Of a stretch of DNA of 64,000 nt, positions 1 through 10,400 are shown piece after piece. The DNA comes from Amborella trichopoda (lineage: Eukaryota; Streptophyta; Magnoliopsida; Amborellales; Amborellaceae). The notes under the pieces are model-generated. The model was not told where the DNA came from and searched no databases. It saw only the letters and a list, made by a program, of their open reading frames with translations. A program made the position numbers and the translations under genes. Each line of letters opens with the position of its first letter. Positions within the stretch are counted from its first letter, which is position 1. The DNA is taken from contig NW_006494789.1 of the NCBI RefSeq assembly GCF_000471905.2, positions 6,759,105 to 6,823,104 on the forward strand. Direction: 5' to 3'.

Positions 1-560
1 TCTAGCTCCCCAGTCTTAACCTGGATTAGTGGGAGGAGGGACTTGATGGTCCCTCACTACCTATCTCCTAGCTCTGACGGAACTTCCGTGAAGGACCTTT
101 GCATCGACAGCACAACTGTTGCCACACACAGGATGCACCCTGCCACCGGCAAGTCACTTGTCGGTCATACAACCAAGGTATGCCAGAAGGCTGCCCAGTC
201 CCTCTCTGCAAAAGGCATGTGAATTTCCATTGCTTTAGTGGATCGCCGCAAGGCCACCCCCCACATTCCTGTACCACCACAAGTTTCTGTACCTAGAGGC
301 TCGACACATCAAGGCGGAGACCCTACGGCCTCCACCTCTCGCACACACCATCAGGCTCGTGGGTCATCCACTCAAGCCACACCTCGGGGCAACCCTTATA
401 TTTCTTCTAGTCAGCATTTAGAATCGAACCTACTGAGGCCCGTTCCTGCATACACTATTCATATGCATCTCACTACTCGGGGACAACACCGTCATCGCGC
501 CAACCCGAGTTCATGGAAGGCGACCTTCTCATCCTCCTACTCAGCACACACAAGGGCATC
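1..560 (+). pseudogene. Leader reading frame (ORF1-like) upstream of gag, copy A, partial
   Basis: This is the counterpart of the open frame at 16,658-17,368 in copy B. Shared peptide words include RRKATPHI, PPQVS and the HARGSST/KARGSST type of run, followed by a short HMH word. An additional reading frame between the primer-binding site and gag is known from Ogre and related Tat elements, where its function is not established. Here the protein is basic and rich in Ser, Thr and Pro, with no domain I recognise. Conservation of the same frame in A, B and part of C is the main reason to think it once coded. It is a fossil. Confidence 0.45.
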
Positions 561-1429
561 CTGTTAGGGGTAGGCCTCCACCTGTTCTCTTGCAGACACT
601 TGCTCACAGTTCTCGGCCTCTTAAGGCTTGGCCACTTGCTCGAGCTCGGGCTGACCCCCAGTTCATTTGTGGTCCTTCTTCAAAGGGACAAACATGCGTC
701 ACCATCACAGAGTCAACTCAGCTCTCCTCATGAGTCAACTCAGCTCTTGCCTGCTTCTCCTTCTTCAAGTAAGCACCTTCAGCCTTGGTACTCGAATACC
801 TTCCTCAAGAAAACCATCTTGAACCATCCTCTTCATTTCGGTCATGTCTCTAGAGCCCACAAGAGAGATCGAGGCAAAGACTTGACTGAAGATCGAGTCC
901 TTCTTCTTCCCTGGCCTAGCTTAACTCCAGTCCCTGACCCTCATCCTTTTCCGCACCTGATGGAGACTGCTCTGTCTTGTGCGATAAGAGCCGACCAGCA
1001 GTCCCGATCACCGTTTTAGCTCGAGGTCCATCAAAACCTCAAAGCTAAACTCGATAGGGGTCTGCAAATTCTGACCAAGGAAGTGACCAAGGAAGTTGGG
1101 GCAACCAGCTCTGATGACCCTCTTTTCTTGAATCCCTTCAACCCTCTTTAGATGACGAAGCCAGAAGAAGAAGTACATGAGCCTTGTATTGTGGTTAGTG
1201 TTGTAGAAAATGACCCAGCCACTCAACAACCATGGTCCCAAGACCTTCGAGAATCGGTCCTCATGCGATCGGTATATAAAAATCGAGTCTAGTAGGGGCA
1301 TGCAGACCCCCTACTATCTATCTGCTACGTGCGACCCATCAAGTTTGCAAGCCCTAAATTACAACAAAGGCTGACCTCCCCGGAGAAACAGTTAACACAA
1401 TGGTTATAGACTAACCTGACTCGCAAGAA

Positions 1430-2722
1430 GATCGCATGAACAAGTTCGAAGATATGGTGCATGTAATGATGGAGAAGATAGATCGTATAGATGCCACACG
1501 ACAATCAGCTAACCATGAGGTCAATTCCCATTACTCAGATGGTGTACCGCCAAGGCAGCCCCTTCCCTCTACCTCAGAGGACAATTCTATCCCTCACCCC
1601 GTCTCACAGGAAGACATATGGTGACCTATAGTTTTAAGAATAGACAAATTCCTGGGATACAGGGTGCAACGCCTTATCAAATGTCGTACCCTCCATACAT
1701 TGACTGGGTCTCATTTCCCTCTTAGAAAGAGTCCCTTATTCAACGGAACCACGTCCCCGAACCAGCATATCCCCCACTTCCAAGAAACGTGTCAAGAAAC
1801 AACGGCTGATGGGACACTCCTCCTCCTTCCGTTTGTGGAAACCCTTGACGACCCAGCTTTTCAGTGGTATGCTTAACTTCCTCAAAATTCTATGCATACC
1901 TGAGAGGAAATGGAGAAGTTGTTCCACCAGTGTTTTCATGAGGTCGAGAGAGAAGTATAAACCATCGAGCTTCTCACCCTGACTCAAAACCCCAATGAGC
2001 TCATGGACCAGTTCATTTCCAGATGGAGAAAATTGGCCGCTCGCCATCCAATCCCATACCTAAGAAGGAAGCAGTTCAATCTAGTGTACAGAACATGCGA
2101 CCTAAAATCGCTCTACATGTCGAAGCCTCTAATCTAACTTCCATGTTAGAGTTGATCTCTAAATCGGTCCACATAGAAAGCCTATAACGCCAACACGGTG
2201 GGTCACGACAACTGTCTGCAAGTTGAGGGAACAACCGGGGCAATGGTAGCTCTCAAACTAACACCCGGGGCAGCCAACAAAAAGGAGTGATCAGTGTAGC
2301 TGTCACATCAATTATCCAAAGAAAGCTCCCTCCCAAACTTTTGACCTCTCCAAAGCGGTACGCACAACAAAGACAACGCCTCAAGGAGGCAAGCAACAAC
2401 AGTCATACAACCGAGTACCCCACTTGCAAATCTTAATCGGGAAGATTTTTGGTCCAGGCATAGGAAAAAGGTCTGCCCCTTTGAGAAGGAATGGGTCCCT
2501 GCGCTATTCTGATTATTGTTGGAATAAAACATGATTGAGCTTCTAAAGACCAAGTTCCCTAAGCAATTTGGGCTCGATACTCAGGCAGACTACTGTGCTT
2601 ACCATCAAAGCATCAATCACCCCACAAATGACTACTTCACACTAAAAGATATCATCGAGGCCCTGATTCAGAAGGGCCAGATAAGGCTTGAGGACTTAAA
2701 GAAGGCATTCGGGGCAGCATAA
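1430..2722 (+). pseudogene. gag block, copy A (fossil)
   Basis: The block opens with a MNKFEDMVHVMMEK segment that is shared with copies B and C. It continues through a retrotrans_gag-type capsid region whose peptide words recur in all copies (for example FVETLDDPAFQWYA near 1,840). It closes near 2,590-2,720 with CAYHQSINHPTNDYFTLKD and a LEDLKKAFGA tail, a nucleocapsid-like stretch with Cys and His in the arrangement seen in Tat gags. Gag would form the virus-like particle and bind the element RNA. The copy is broken in several places and gives no intact protein. Confidence 0.7.
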
Positions 2723-4240
2723 GCCTCCCATGTAGTAACTATCCTAAAGAAAGAAGTCCCTAGTATCCTTCACGCCTTTGTTGTTATAATTCTTCAGGAA
2801 GGCCTAATCACACCAAAAACGGCAAGGCATCCCCGATGCCTTGCCCGGGAAACTGAGGACCATTGGCGCCCATACCACCTGATATGGGGGCATTACCTAT
2901 GCGAATGTACCAGTTTCCAAGATATAATCACAAAGAAATTACAAGAATGCCAAGAGTCTTATAACGTTTTAGTAAGTGATCCCTAAACCACTGCTCCACT
3001 TGTGCAAGAGGGCCTCCTAACTCAAGACTCGTGTAATGATGATCAGATCCTGCTAAACCTTCTACTTTCCAACCATGTATATTCCACCATGGGCGAAGCA
3101 GACTCAAGTCTTTAAGGAGATAAGTAGTTCGTCAAGCTTGGGCTGTTCACAAGTGTAGCAAGAGAAATGAAGCACCACCACAAAAATTAGAAGAAGACGG
3201 GCACCAAGGGCTGCTCGCTAGAGAAAAACGATGGCTCAACCTCCAGTTGAGTAGGAATTTCTCAAGCCCCTTTCCCCCACTGCCAACTTTACTAGACTTT
3301 ATCCCAGACACGATCATTCTTCCTTCCCCATCCCATCAAGAGGACGTCCTTGAGCCATCTTCCACTCAAAGCACATCCAATGAGGGTGATGACATTAAAA
3401 TCATTCCCCAATGGTCTAAGTAAGCGAAAGACTTAAAAGACTCCTTGTATACGTCCAATTCTAGTTATGACGTAAAAAGCTGCGCAGAATTGTCCGATGA
3501 GAGGAATGACCTAAAAGTCCCCCACTTTCTGACCCTTCTCCTTCTTCTTCTTCTGCTTCTCATCCTTCTTCTCCTATGTCTCCTGTAGATACAACCTTGA
3601 AATGTCCAGACAAGGCTCTCGACAGAGAATTTTAAGGAATCAACATAAGCAGGACGCAATGGAAGCAGTTGAAAAAGACGCTGGCCCAGGCAACCAAATT
3701 CTTAACAATTGCAGATGCCCTGACAGTTAAAGCTAAAGCAAAGCCACCTTCTTCAAAGAATCACAAAAATTCAAGGCCAAAGAAACCCCAGTGGCCTCCT
3801 GAGCTTAACTTTGAACAGAGATTAAGGGAATCAAGAGGGCAGAGATTCTATTCTCTAAAAGCTTGCCATATGGTACAAGTTCATGAAGTATCAGCTGACA
3901 TAGGGAAAACACTCCAGGTACTTGTTCAAATACCGTGTGAATCATACAAGGAAACTTCTCTCCCCACAATCGTTGAATCTACAGTTCCCTGTAATCTCCT
4001 AGTTGAACTGAGATACAGTCTATATTTACGGAATATCCTTTTGCTCCTCAATTTGGGAAAGGTACATAAATTATGATCCACCCTGGAGCTCTATCGGAGG
4101 CAAAGATGTCAGGATCATGGGTCTCTGCACTTGAGGTTGATCAAAAGACCTTTGAAAACAATGATGAGGAGTTGCATGAGGCCCCAGAAGAGTGGGAAGA
4201 AGGTGGTCAAGACACTATTGACAAGCTCGAGGAGATAAAT
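2723..4240 (+). other. Gag-pol linker of copy A, protease not identified
   Basis: About 1.5 kb separates the nucleocapsid-like tail from the reverse transcriptase. A lysine- and proline-rich stretch (KAKPPSSKNHK near 3,740) and an acidic stretch rich in Glu (near 4,160-4,230) are conserved in copies B and C. In Tat elements the aspartic protease should lie here, but I could not find a convincing D-[ST/N]-G active-site motif in this copy or in B. The assignment by position is therefore open. The same order recurs in copy B at 21,520-23,050. Confidence 0.5.
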
Positions 4241-5180
4241 CTTAGAGATGAAGCCGACCTCATGCCCACTTTCATTTCAGCGAATATATCTCCAGAAGAG
4301 AAAGAAGATTTCACTACTTTCTTGCAAGAAACCCGGGCGTCTTTGCTTGGAATTACCATGAGATGCTTGGTCTAGACCCTTAAGTCGTCGTACACCATCT
4401 CGGCATCGATCCGATTGTCAAACCTGTCAAGCAAAAATCAAGAAGGCTTAGGCTTGACCTCGAAATGAAGATAGATGCTGAAGTGACAAAACTCCGACAA
4501 GCAGGTTTTATTTGTGAGGTCAAGTAACCGAAATGGCTAGCAAATGTTGTTCTAGTTAAGAAGAAGAATGGCCAAATCAGGGTTTACATCTACTTTCGTG
4601 ACCTGAATACCGCCTATCCTAAGGATGACTTCCCACTGCCATTCATCGAGATGCTCATCGATCCTATGGATCACTGTCAGATCTTCTCCTTCATGGATGG
4701 ATACTCCGAGTATAATCAAATACGGATGGCGCCTGAAGATGAGGAAGCCACTATGTTCTTGACTCCAAAAGGGGTCTTCTGTTACACAATGATGCCTTTT
4801 GGAATAAAGAATGTCGGTGCCAGATACCAGAGAGCAATGACGACCATCTTCAAAGACATGGTGCACAAAGAGGTGGAGTGTTATGTAGATGACTTGGTGG
4901 TAAAATCCGAAGAGAATGATGCTCACATGAGAGACCTTGAAAAGGTATTTGAATGACTACGCCTTCATCAACTGAAAATGAATCCACTGAAATGCCCTTT
5001 TGGCATGCGTTCAGGAAAGTTCTTGGGTTCATTGTCAGAGATCGAGAGCTTGAAGTTGAGCCAGTCAAGGTTAAGGCAATTCAAGAAATACCGTCACCAA
5101 CCACATTGCAAGAATTTCACTCTCTTCAAGGGCAGCTGACGTACATCAAACCTCTCGGGTTGCTGTAGGCCTTTCACGCT
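4240..5180 (+). pseudogene. Reverse transcriptase block, copy A (fossil)
   Basis: This is the RNA-dependent DNA polymerase domain. Visible marks are the PTFISANISPEEKEDF entry segment (about 4,265), VLVKKKNGQIRV (about 4,550), FSFMDGYSEYNQ (about 4,686), FLTPKGVFCYTMMPFG, and the catalytic YVDD at 4,882-4,893 followed by LVVKSEE. The FMDGxSGYNQ and CYxMMPFGLKNAxATYQR words are typical of plant Ty3/gypsy elements. YVDD rather than YIDD fits the Tat branch. It lies collinear with the RT of copies B (23,050-24,000) and C (53,590-54,410). The block is decayed but among the best-kept parts of the copy. Confidence 0.85.
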
Positions 5181-5575
5181 CCTATTGAAGAAGGATACCC
5201 CATTCATCTTGGATGAAGCGTGCCAGGTTGCACTCGATGGCATCAAGCAGTATTTGCGCAAACCTCCAATGCTCTCTACATCAGTGTTGGGAAAACCTCT
5301 CATCCTATATGTGACCGCTCTAGACGAGTCACTCGGGGCATTGTTGGCACAAAACAATGGGGACAGAAAAGAGACTGCATTATACTATCTCAGCCGCAGG
5401 ATGCAAGGGGTCGAGAAGAATTACCCCTATAGAGAAGATGTGCTTAGCCCTGATCTTTGCAGTACAAAAACATTGTCTCTACTTGCTTGGTCATGAAGTA
5501 AAACTTATATCAAAGGCAGATTCTGGAAAAATTCTCAAGACACGCCCATGCTTGTCAGGATGCCTTGCTAAGTGA
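5180..5575 (+). pseudogene. Ordinary RNase H (RT-connected) block, copy A (fossil)
   Basis: The segment carries FILDEACQVALDGIKQYL, a LYVTALDESLGALLAQ stretch and ALYYLSRRMQG, which match the RNase H-like region fused to Ty3/gypsy reverse transcriptases. In a live element it would degrade the RNA strand of the RNA/DNA hybrid during reverse transcription. It is followed directly by the second, archaeal-type RNase H, so this copy has the dual arrangement that marks Tat elements. It is fossil sequence only. Confidence 0.75.
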
Positions 5576-5699
5576 ATTTGACAGCACGTATGTCCCACAA
5601 AAGGCCATCACGGGCCAGGCCTTGGTTGATTTTCTCGCAGCACACCCCGTACCGGCGGAATCTCCGTTATCAAGCGACCTCCTTCATGAAGAAGTATTA

Positions 5700-6362
5700 T
5701 GTGTAGAGCTTGCTCATATGTGGGAATTGTACTTCGATAAAGCTTTCCAATCAGACTGTGGAAGCACAAAAGTGGTATTCCTGACCCCGAAAGGAGGAGC
5801 ATTGCCACTTTCTTTCTCCCTAGCCGAGGCCGGTTCTCATAACGAGGCAGAATATCAGGCCCTTATAATGGGGTTGGAGATAGCCTTTGACTTAGACTTG
5901 GAGCAGCTCAAGATCTATAGTGACTCTGAGTTGGTTATCCGACAGCTCAAAGGGATCTATGACATGAGAAAAGACACTCTCAATCCTTATCACAAAACTG
6001 CAAAATCATTTATGGCCCAGTTTGAGGATGTATCTTTGAGTCACATCCTCAGGAGGTTAAACTCGCAGGCTGACACACTTGCAAAACTCAGGGCTAGAAT
6101 TCAATTATCCTCATTAGGATCCAAGCTCATCTGTGTGGCAGAATGGAGACACATTGAACTAAGTAGCAAGGTAGATGCCGATGATGAGATAAATATCTTC
6201 CCCGAGTGCCCTCCTTATCCATTCGGAGCACTTCTATCAGTTAAAGAAGTAATTAAGACTGAACCAGAAATGGCACAAAGTCAAGGAGCAAAGGCTCGAA
6301 ACCAAGAACCAGAATTCGTCGACAGGAAATTGAGAAGAAGATTGGAGAGAGCCCATTACTAG
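5700..6362 (+). pseudogene. Archaeal-type RNase H (second RNase H), copy A (fossil)
   Basis: This block lies downstream of the RT-linked RNase H. Its recognisable segments are LYFDKAFQSD (Asp near 5,736), SHNEAEYQALIMGLEIA, KIYSDSELVIRQLKG and RRLNSQADTLAKL, which give the D-E-D-D order of an RNase HI fold. Published work on plant LTR elements describes acquisition of an additional archaeal-like RNase H by the Tat lineage. The segment order and spacing here fit that description. The reading frame is long in this copy (5,565-6,362), making it the clearest single lineage marker in the window. Confidence 0.8.
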
Positions 6363-6369
6363 TTTCCTA

Positions 6370-7594
6370 AAACATGGCAGTCTCTCGGAAGATCGTACCG
6401 AACGCAATAGTACACGTCGAATGTCTACCAAGTCTACCTTCCTCAAAGGTGATGCTCTCTTCATACGGTCATTTGACAATATTCTTCTTAGATGTGTGGA
6501 CGTGCAAGAGGCAAATAAGATGTTAGAAGAAGTATACTCACGCATTTGTGGACTACACCAGTCTGGTGCTAAGCTCTATAAACGGATACCCAAATTGGGG
6601 TATTATTGGCCTTCCATGATTATTGATTCCTTAAACATTGCTAAAACGTGTCAGGTGTGCCAAACACATTCAAGCCTTGTTCACCAATCTCCATAGCCCT
6701 TACACCCTACAGTGGCATCATGGCCCTTTTCACAATGGGGTATGGACATTGTAGGACTTATTGATCCTCCTTTGGCAATGGGTCATGTCATTATTCTAGC
6801 TGCAATAGATTATTTCTCTAAGTGGGATAAAACGGTCCCCCTTAAGCAAGTTCCTGAGACAACAGTGGTCAATTTTGTTAGACATCACATTATATACCGG
6901 TTTGGGGTGCCTGACCGGATTATCTCAAGCAATAGCCGTCAATTTCAAAGTCATGATATTGATCACCTAGTTAACCAGTTTGGTTTTGAGTGGAAGTACT
7001 CGACTATGTACCACCCCCGAGCGAATGGCTTGGTTGAGGCCTTCAATAAGACTTCATGCAATGTTTTACGGAAGTCAGTAATGAAAACAAAGAAGAACTA
7101 ACACGAGAAGCATCCCGAAGCACTATGGGCTTATCACACTACTACATGAAATGCTATTGATTCCACTCCTTACTCTCTAGTCTATGGGGGTGAAGCAGTT
7201 TTATCCCTCAAAATTCAAATCCGTTCATTGTGTCGCTATACATCAAGGACTGACCGAAGATGACAAACTTAAACTTCGGTATCAAGAATTGGATGCACTG
7301 GATTAAAAGAGGCTAGAGGCTCAACAGAACCTCGAACTCAACCAAGGGAGAATGAAGAGGGCATTTGATAAGTCTTTCAACATCCTCTTATTCACCCGTG
7401 GTGATCTAGCTCTAGTCGTTGAAAGGTTGATTGTTATGCATGGATGTCGTAAAGGGAAGTTTGAACCCAAGTGGGAAGGTCCCTTTATAGTAAAAAAGGT
7501 CTCCTCAAATGGAGCTTACATATTAGCTCATCCTGATGGAGAGGAGGCAATGCCCCCTATCAATGGGCGATACATAAGGAAATACTATCCGTGA
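6370..7594 (+). pseudogene. Integrase block, copy A (fossil)
   Basis: Three parts can be seen. A zinc-binding N-terminal region ends with CQVCQTHSSLVHQ near 6,655-6,690. The catalytic core carries WPFSQWGMDIVG, AAIDYFSKW, a FGVPDRIIS segment and ANGLVEAFNK. The C-terminal part has GDLALVVERL and KGKFEPKWEGPFIVKKVSSN, ending RYIRKYYP at the pol stop near 7,594. Integrase would join the element cDNA to host DNA. Its end fixes the end of pol and the start of the 3' region. It is broken in this copy. Confidence 0.85.
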
Positions 7595-7759
7595 TGCATA
7601 TTAAAGAAAAAGTGACTCAATGCAAAGTAAGCGAGACAGCCTAAGTTTAACTCTTTTTATTGCAATAAAAAGCATCTACAAGTTACAAGTCAAAAGCATT
7701 TTATTAGGGAGGTTACAAGTCTCTTGCATCTAAAGAAGAGAGAACAGTTGACCCGTAAT

Positions 7760-7925
7760 GTTGCTCTTGCATCTGAGGATAAGGGGACATTTATAAACAA
7801 AAACCCGAAGTGTTGCTCTTACATTTGAGGATAAGGGGCCGGTTACAAACCAAAACCCGTAGTGTTGCTCTTCCATCTGAGGATAAGAGGACGGTTACAA
7901 GCCAAAGAAATGCTCTCCTGATGAA
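7760..7925 (+). repeat. Short tandem repeat, about 52-55 bp, three units
   Basis: The unit begins GTTGCTCTTGCATCTGAGGA and ends with a CAAACCCGTA-like stretch. Three neighbouring units differ at several positions. At the same place copy B has a different expansion, an AT- and A-rich CTCCTCATGAAGAAGAA unit at 26,641-26,760, so this site is prone to local amplification. Confidence 0.7.
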
Positions 7926-8389
7926 CAAAAAGCAAACCCACCAAAGAAACATCCTCATTATGAAGAAGAAGCAAAACCACTTGGAGAGTCAGCTTCAATT
8001 ACGAGTGTCTTCAAAGAGGATGGTTACAGGCCAAAAGAATAAGCCAACCATTTATGTGTCAGCTTCAATTCACCTGACGAGTATATCAAACATACAAAGC
8101 AAACTTCTCTGGCAAGGAACTGGCCTATGATGGAGAGTATACCCTGTTCACAGTGGCTGCCCTTCCACAAAACAACATGGACTTCACTATTGTGCTAAAG
8201 GACTTAGCTTCCAATGGGCATCATAAGCCAGGCTTTACTGCTCGTCTTCACCCTTTGCCTACCCAAGTCAATGCCGTGCGTGAACATCATCACACATGGC
8301 TCGTCACCGTGTGCAACAACTCCCACTGCGACTCACTGCCACATGCTAGAAACACCGTGCATGTCATCACGCCCACCATGTACTGGTAG

Positions 8390-8600
8390 GCAGCGTCTGA
8401 AAGCTAGCACCGGAAGTGTCCTCCAAAGGCTAGCGCCAGTTGCGTTTCTAACACTCAGCGCCAGCTGTGTTGCTAACTCCCAGAGTTGGCTAACTTTTCT
8501 GAGGTCAGCATCGGCTGTGTCTTTCGAAGCTTAGCGTCGGTTGTGCCTTTCACTCTCAGCGCTGGTTGTGCTTTTAAAAAAATCCAGCATCGGGCGTGTT
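8390..8600 (+). repeat. Degenerate tandem repeat built on CAGCGCCGGCTGTG-like words
   Basis: Words such as AGCGCCAGCTGTG, AGCATCGGCTGTG and AGCGTCGGTTGTG recur about every 30-40 bases. A second cluster stands at 9,340-9,600. The same two clusters occur in copy B (27,130-27,390 and 28,150-28,470) and, more decayed, in copy C. Confidence 0.7.
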
Positions 8601-9339
8601 CGTCACCAATGGCTATTCACCTCTTGGTGACTCTTCATTTTCTCGTCTCCTCGTTTCTTGAGACCCCTCGTTTTTCGACCTAAGACGCTTTGCCTCCCTG
8701 AGGATTCTGTGATTTCCAATGGCAAACGTTTGTCTTCCCTGCAATCGTCCAGCTTCAACGACGGTCTGTTTCCCTGTGCCCTTTGAACGGCTTGTTGGAA
8801 ACTCCCCTCCACAGTCGGAAAACCTCTGCAACGTTTCCCCAAGTTACCAGGAAACCACCGTGCACCCACCGGAAAGATGTCAAAACTAGCGAAAAACCCC
8901 TAGGTAGCCCTCTATTGCCGTTCCTGCCTTCTTCCTTTGCTAGAACCCTTAAAACCACAGTCGAAGCTCCTTGGTAAACTCTTGCAACCTTCCCTACGTA
9001 CCGGCGAACTCCTGGTAACTTTGTCGAAATCTCTTGAGTGCTCACTAAAGCTCCTGCCAGAAACCTCCCTCTCACTGTTTAACCTTTTTACTTTAAGTTT
9101 TTATCCTTCGGTGAAAACTTGAAAATGGGGGTTGCCGCCTGTTATAACTGATGTTATCCTCAAATGCCCCTCGCAAACTAGGAATGGCAGTTGCGTTCTA
9201 GAAGGCCAAACAACGATGGACAGGGCTGGGCTTTGACCCAAGCACCGAGGCAAGTCTCATCACCGCTCATGAATTCCTACACTACAGAGGCCAGAACCGG
9301 GTCGGGCTTGGGTCAAGGCCTGAACACTAACCCGAAACC

Positions 9340-9600
9340 AGCGTCGGTTATGTTGTTGAAACTACCCAACATCGGCTGTGTTTTCAATGAACCCTAGTGC
9401 CGACTGTGTTTAAAGAGCTAGCACGACTACCCTTAGCGTCGCTTACATTTTTAAAATCTGAACGTGGTTCGAGTATTCAAGAGACAGTGGTTGGCTGTCT
9501 TCCACGTCGACTGCGTTTCCAAAAAGCTCAATGCTGACTGAGTGTTCAAGAAGCAGTATTGGTTGTTCTCAACGTCAGTTGTACTCTAAATAGTCCATTG
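9340..9600 (+). repeat. Second CGGCTGTG-type repeat cluster, copy A
   Basis: Words such as ACATCGGCTGTGTTTTC and TAGTGCCGACTGTGTTT recur with spacing of roughly 30-45 bases. The cluster follows a conserved stretch of about 700 bases after the first cluster, as in copy B. Confidence 0.6.
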
Positions 9601-9989
9601 CCACATGCCCATGTTAAAGCCCATGCGTGTTCTACTACTGTTATCTTCAATGAAGTTGCACCTTGACCATGACCTATTATTCCCAGTGGAGTTGTACCCA
9701 TGTCATTCCAACCAAGCATTGACTCCTCATCCTCAGTGGGAGTCATACCCATGTTATAGCCTCTCAGCCCTAGTACGATTCATACACGTACTATAGCTCA
9801 TCACCCCCAGTGGAGTTAGGGTCATTTTATCACTGCCACCACCAGTGGGTCTACCTCACACCTAGTTATCCCATCCCCGATGAAGTCGGTCTTCCTATCT
9901 GAACCCCTTTGGGCTTAACCACTTTATCCCCAGGGACTCAGATTCCCATCTACAGACTTATTCCCCAGGTAGTTTCACCCCACATGGTG

Positions 9990-10400
9990 ACCCACGTCTT
10001 GGTCCGCGCTGCATGACCTTAAACAACAAAGCTTTGGTCTAGGTGCACGACCCTAAAACTGCATGGTCCAAACTATACGACCATAAACAATAGCAGAGGT
10101 CTAGCTACACGACCCTAAACTGCACGGTCCAAACTATATGACTCTAAAATATAGTGCACGTCTTAACGGCATGATGTTAAAAGGCTCAGCACCATGGTCC
10201 AAACTATATGACCCTAAACTGTAGCTGAGGTCTAGTTGCACGACCTTAAACTGCATGGTCCTAATTGTATGACTTTAAATTGTATAACCACGGTCCAAGC
10301 TAAATGACCCTAAACCATAGTGTACGTCCTGACCGCATGATGTTAAACTGCTTTGCACAGGTCCTGGAGGCATGACCTTAAACTCGCCCCCACATATGTG
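9990..10400 (+). repeat. Tandem repeat with ATGACCTTAAACTGCATGGTCC-like unit, copy A
   Basis: The words ACGACCCTAAACTGCACGG, GGTCCAAACTATATGACC and TAGTGCACGTC alternate across the stretch. The array is irregular, with sub-units of about 30 bases joined into blocks of about 60-70. Matching arrays are at 28,880-29,270 (copy B), 58,140-58,480 (copy C) and, on the other strand, 42,460-42,990. Confidence 0.7.
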
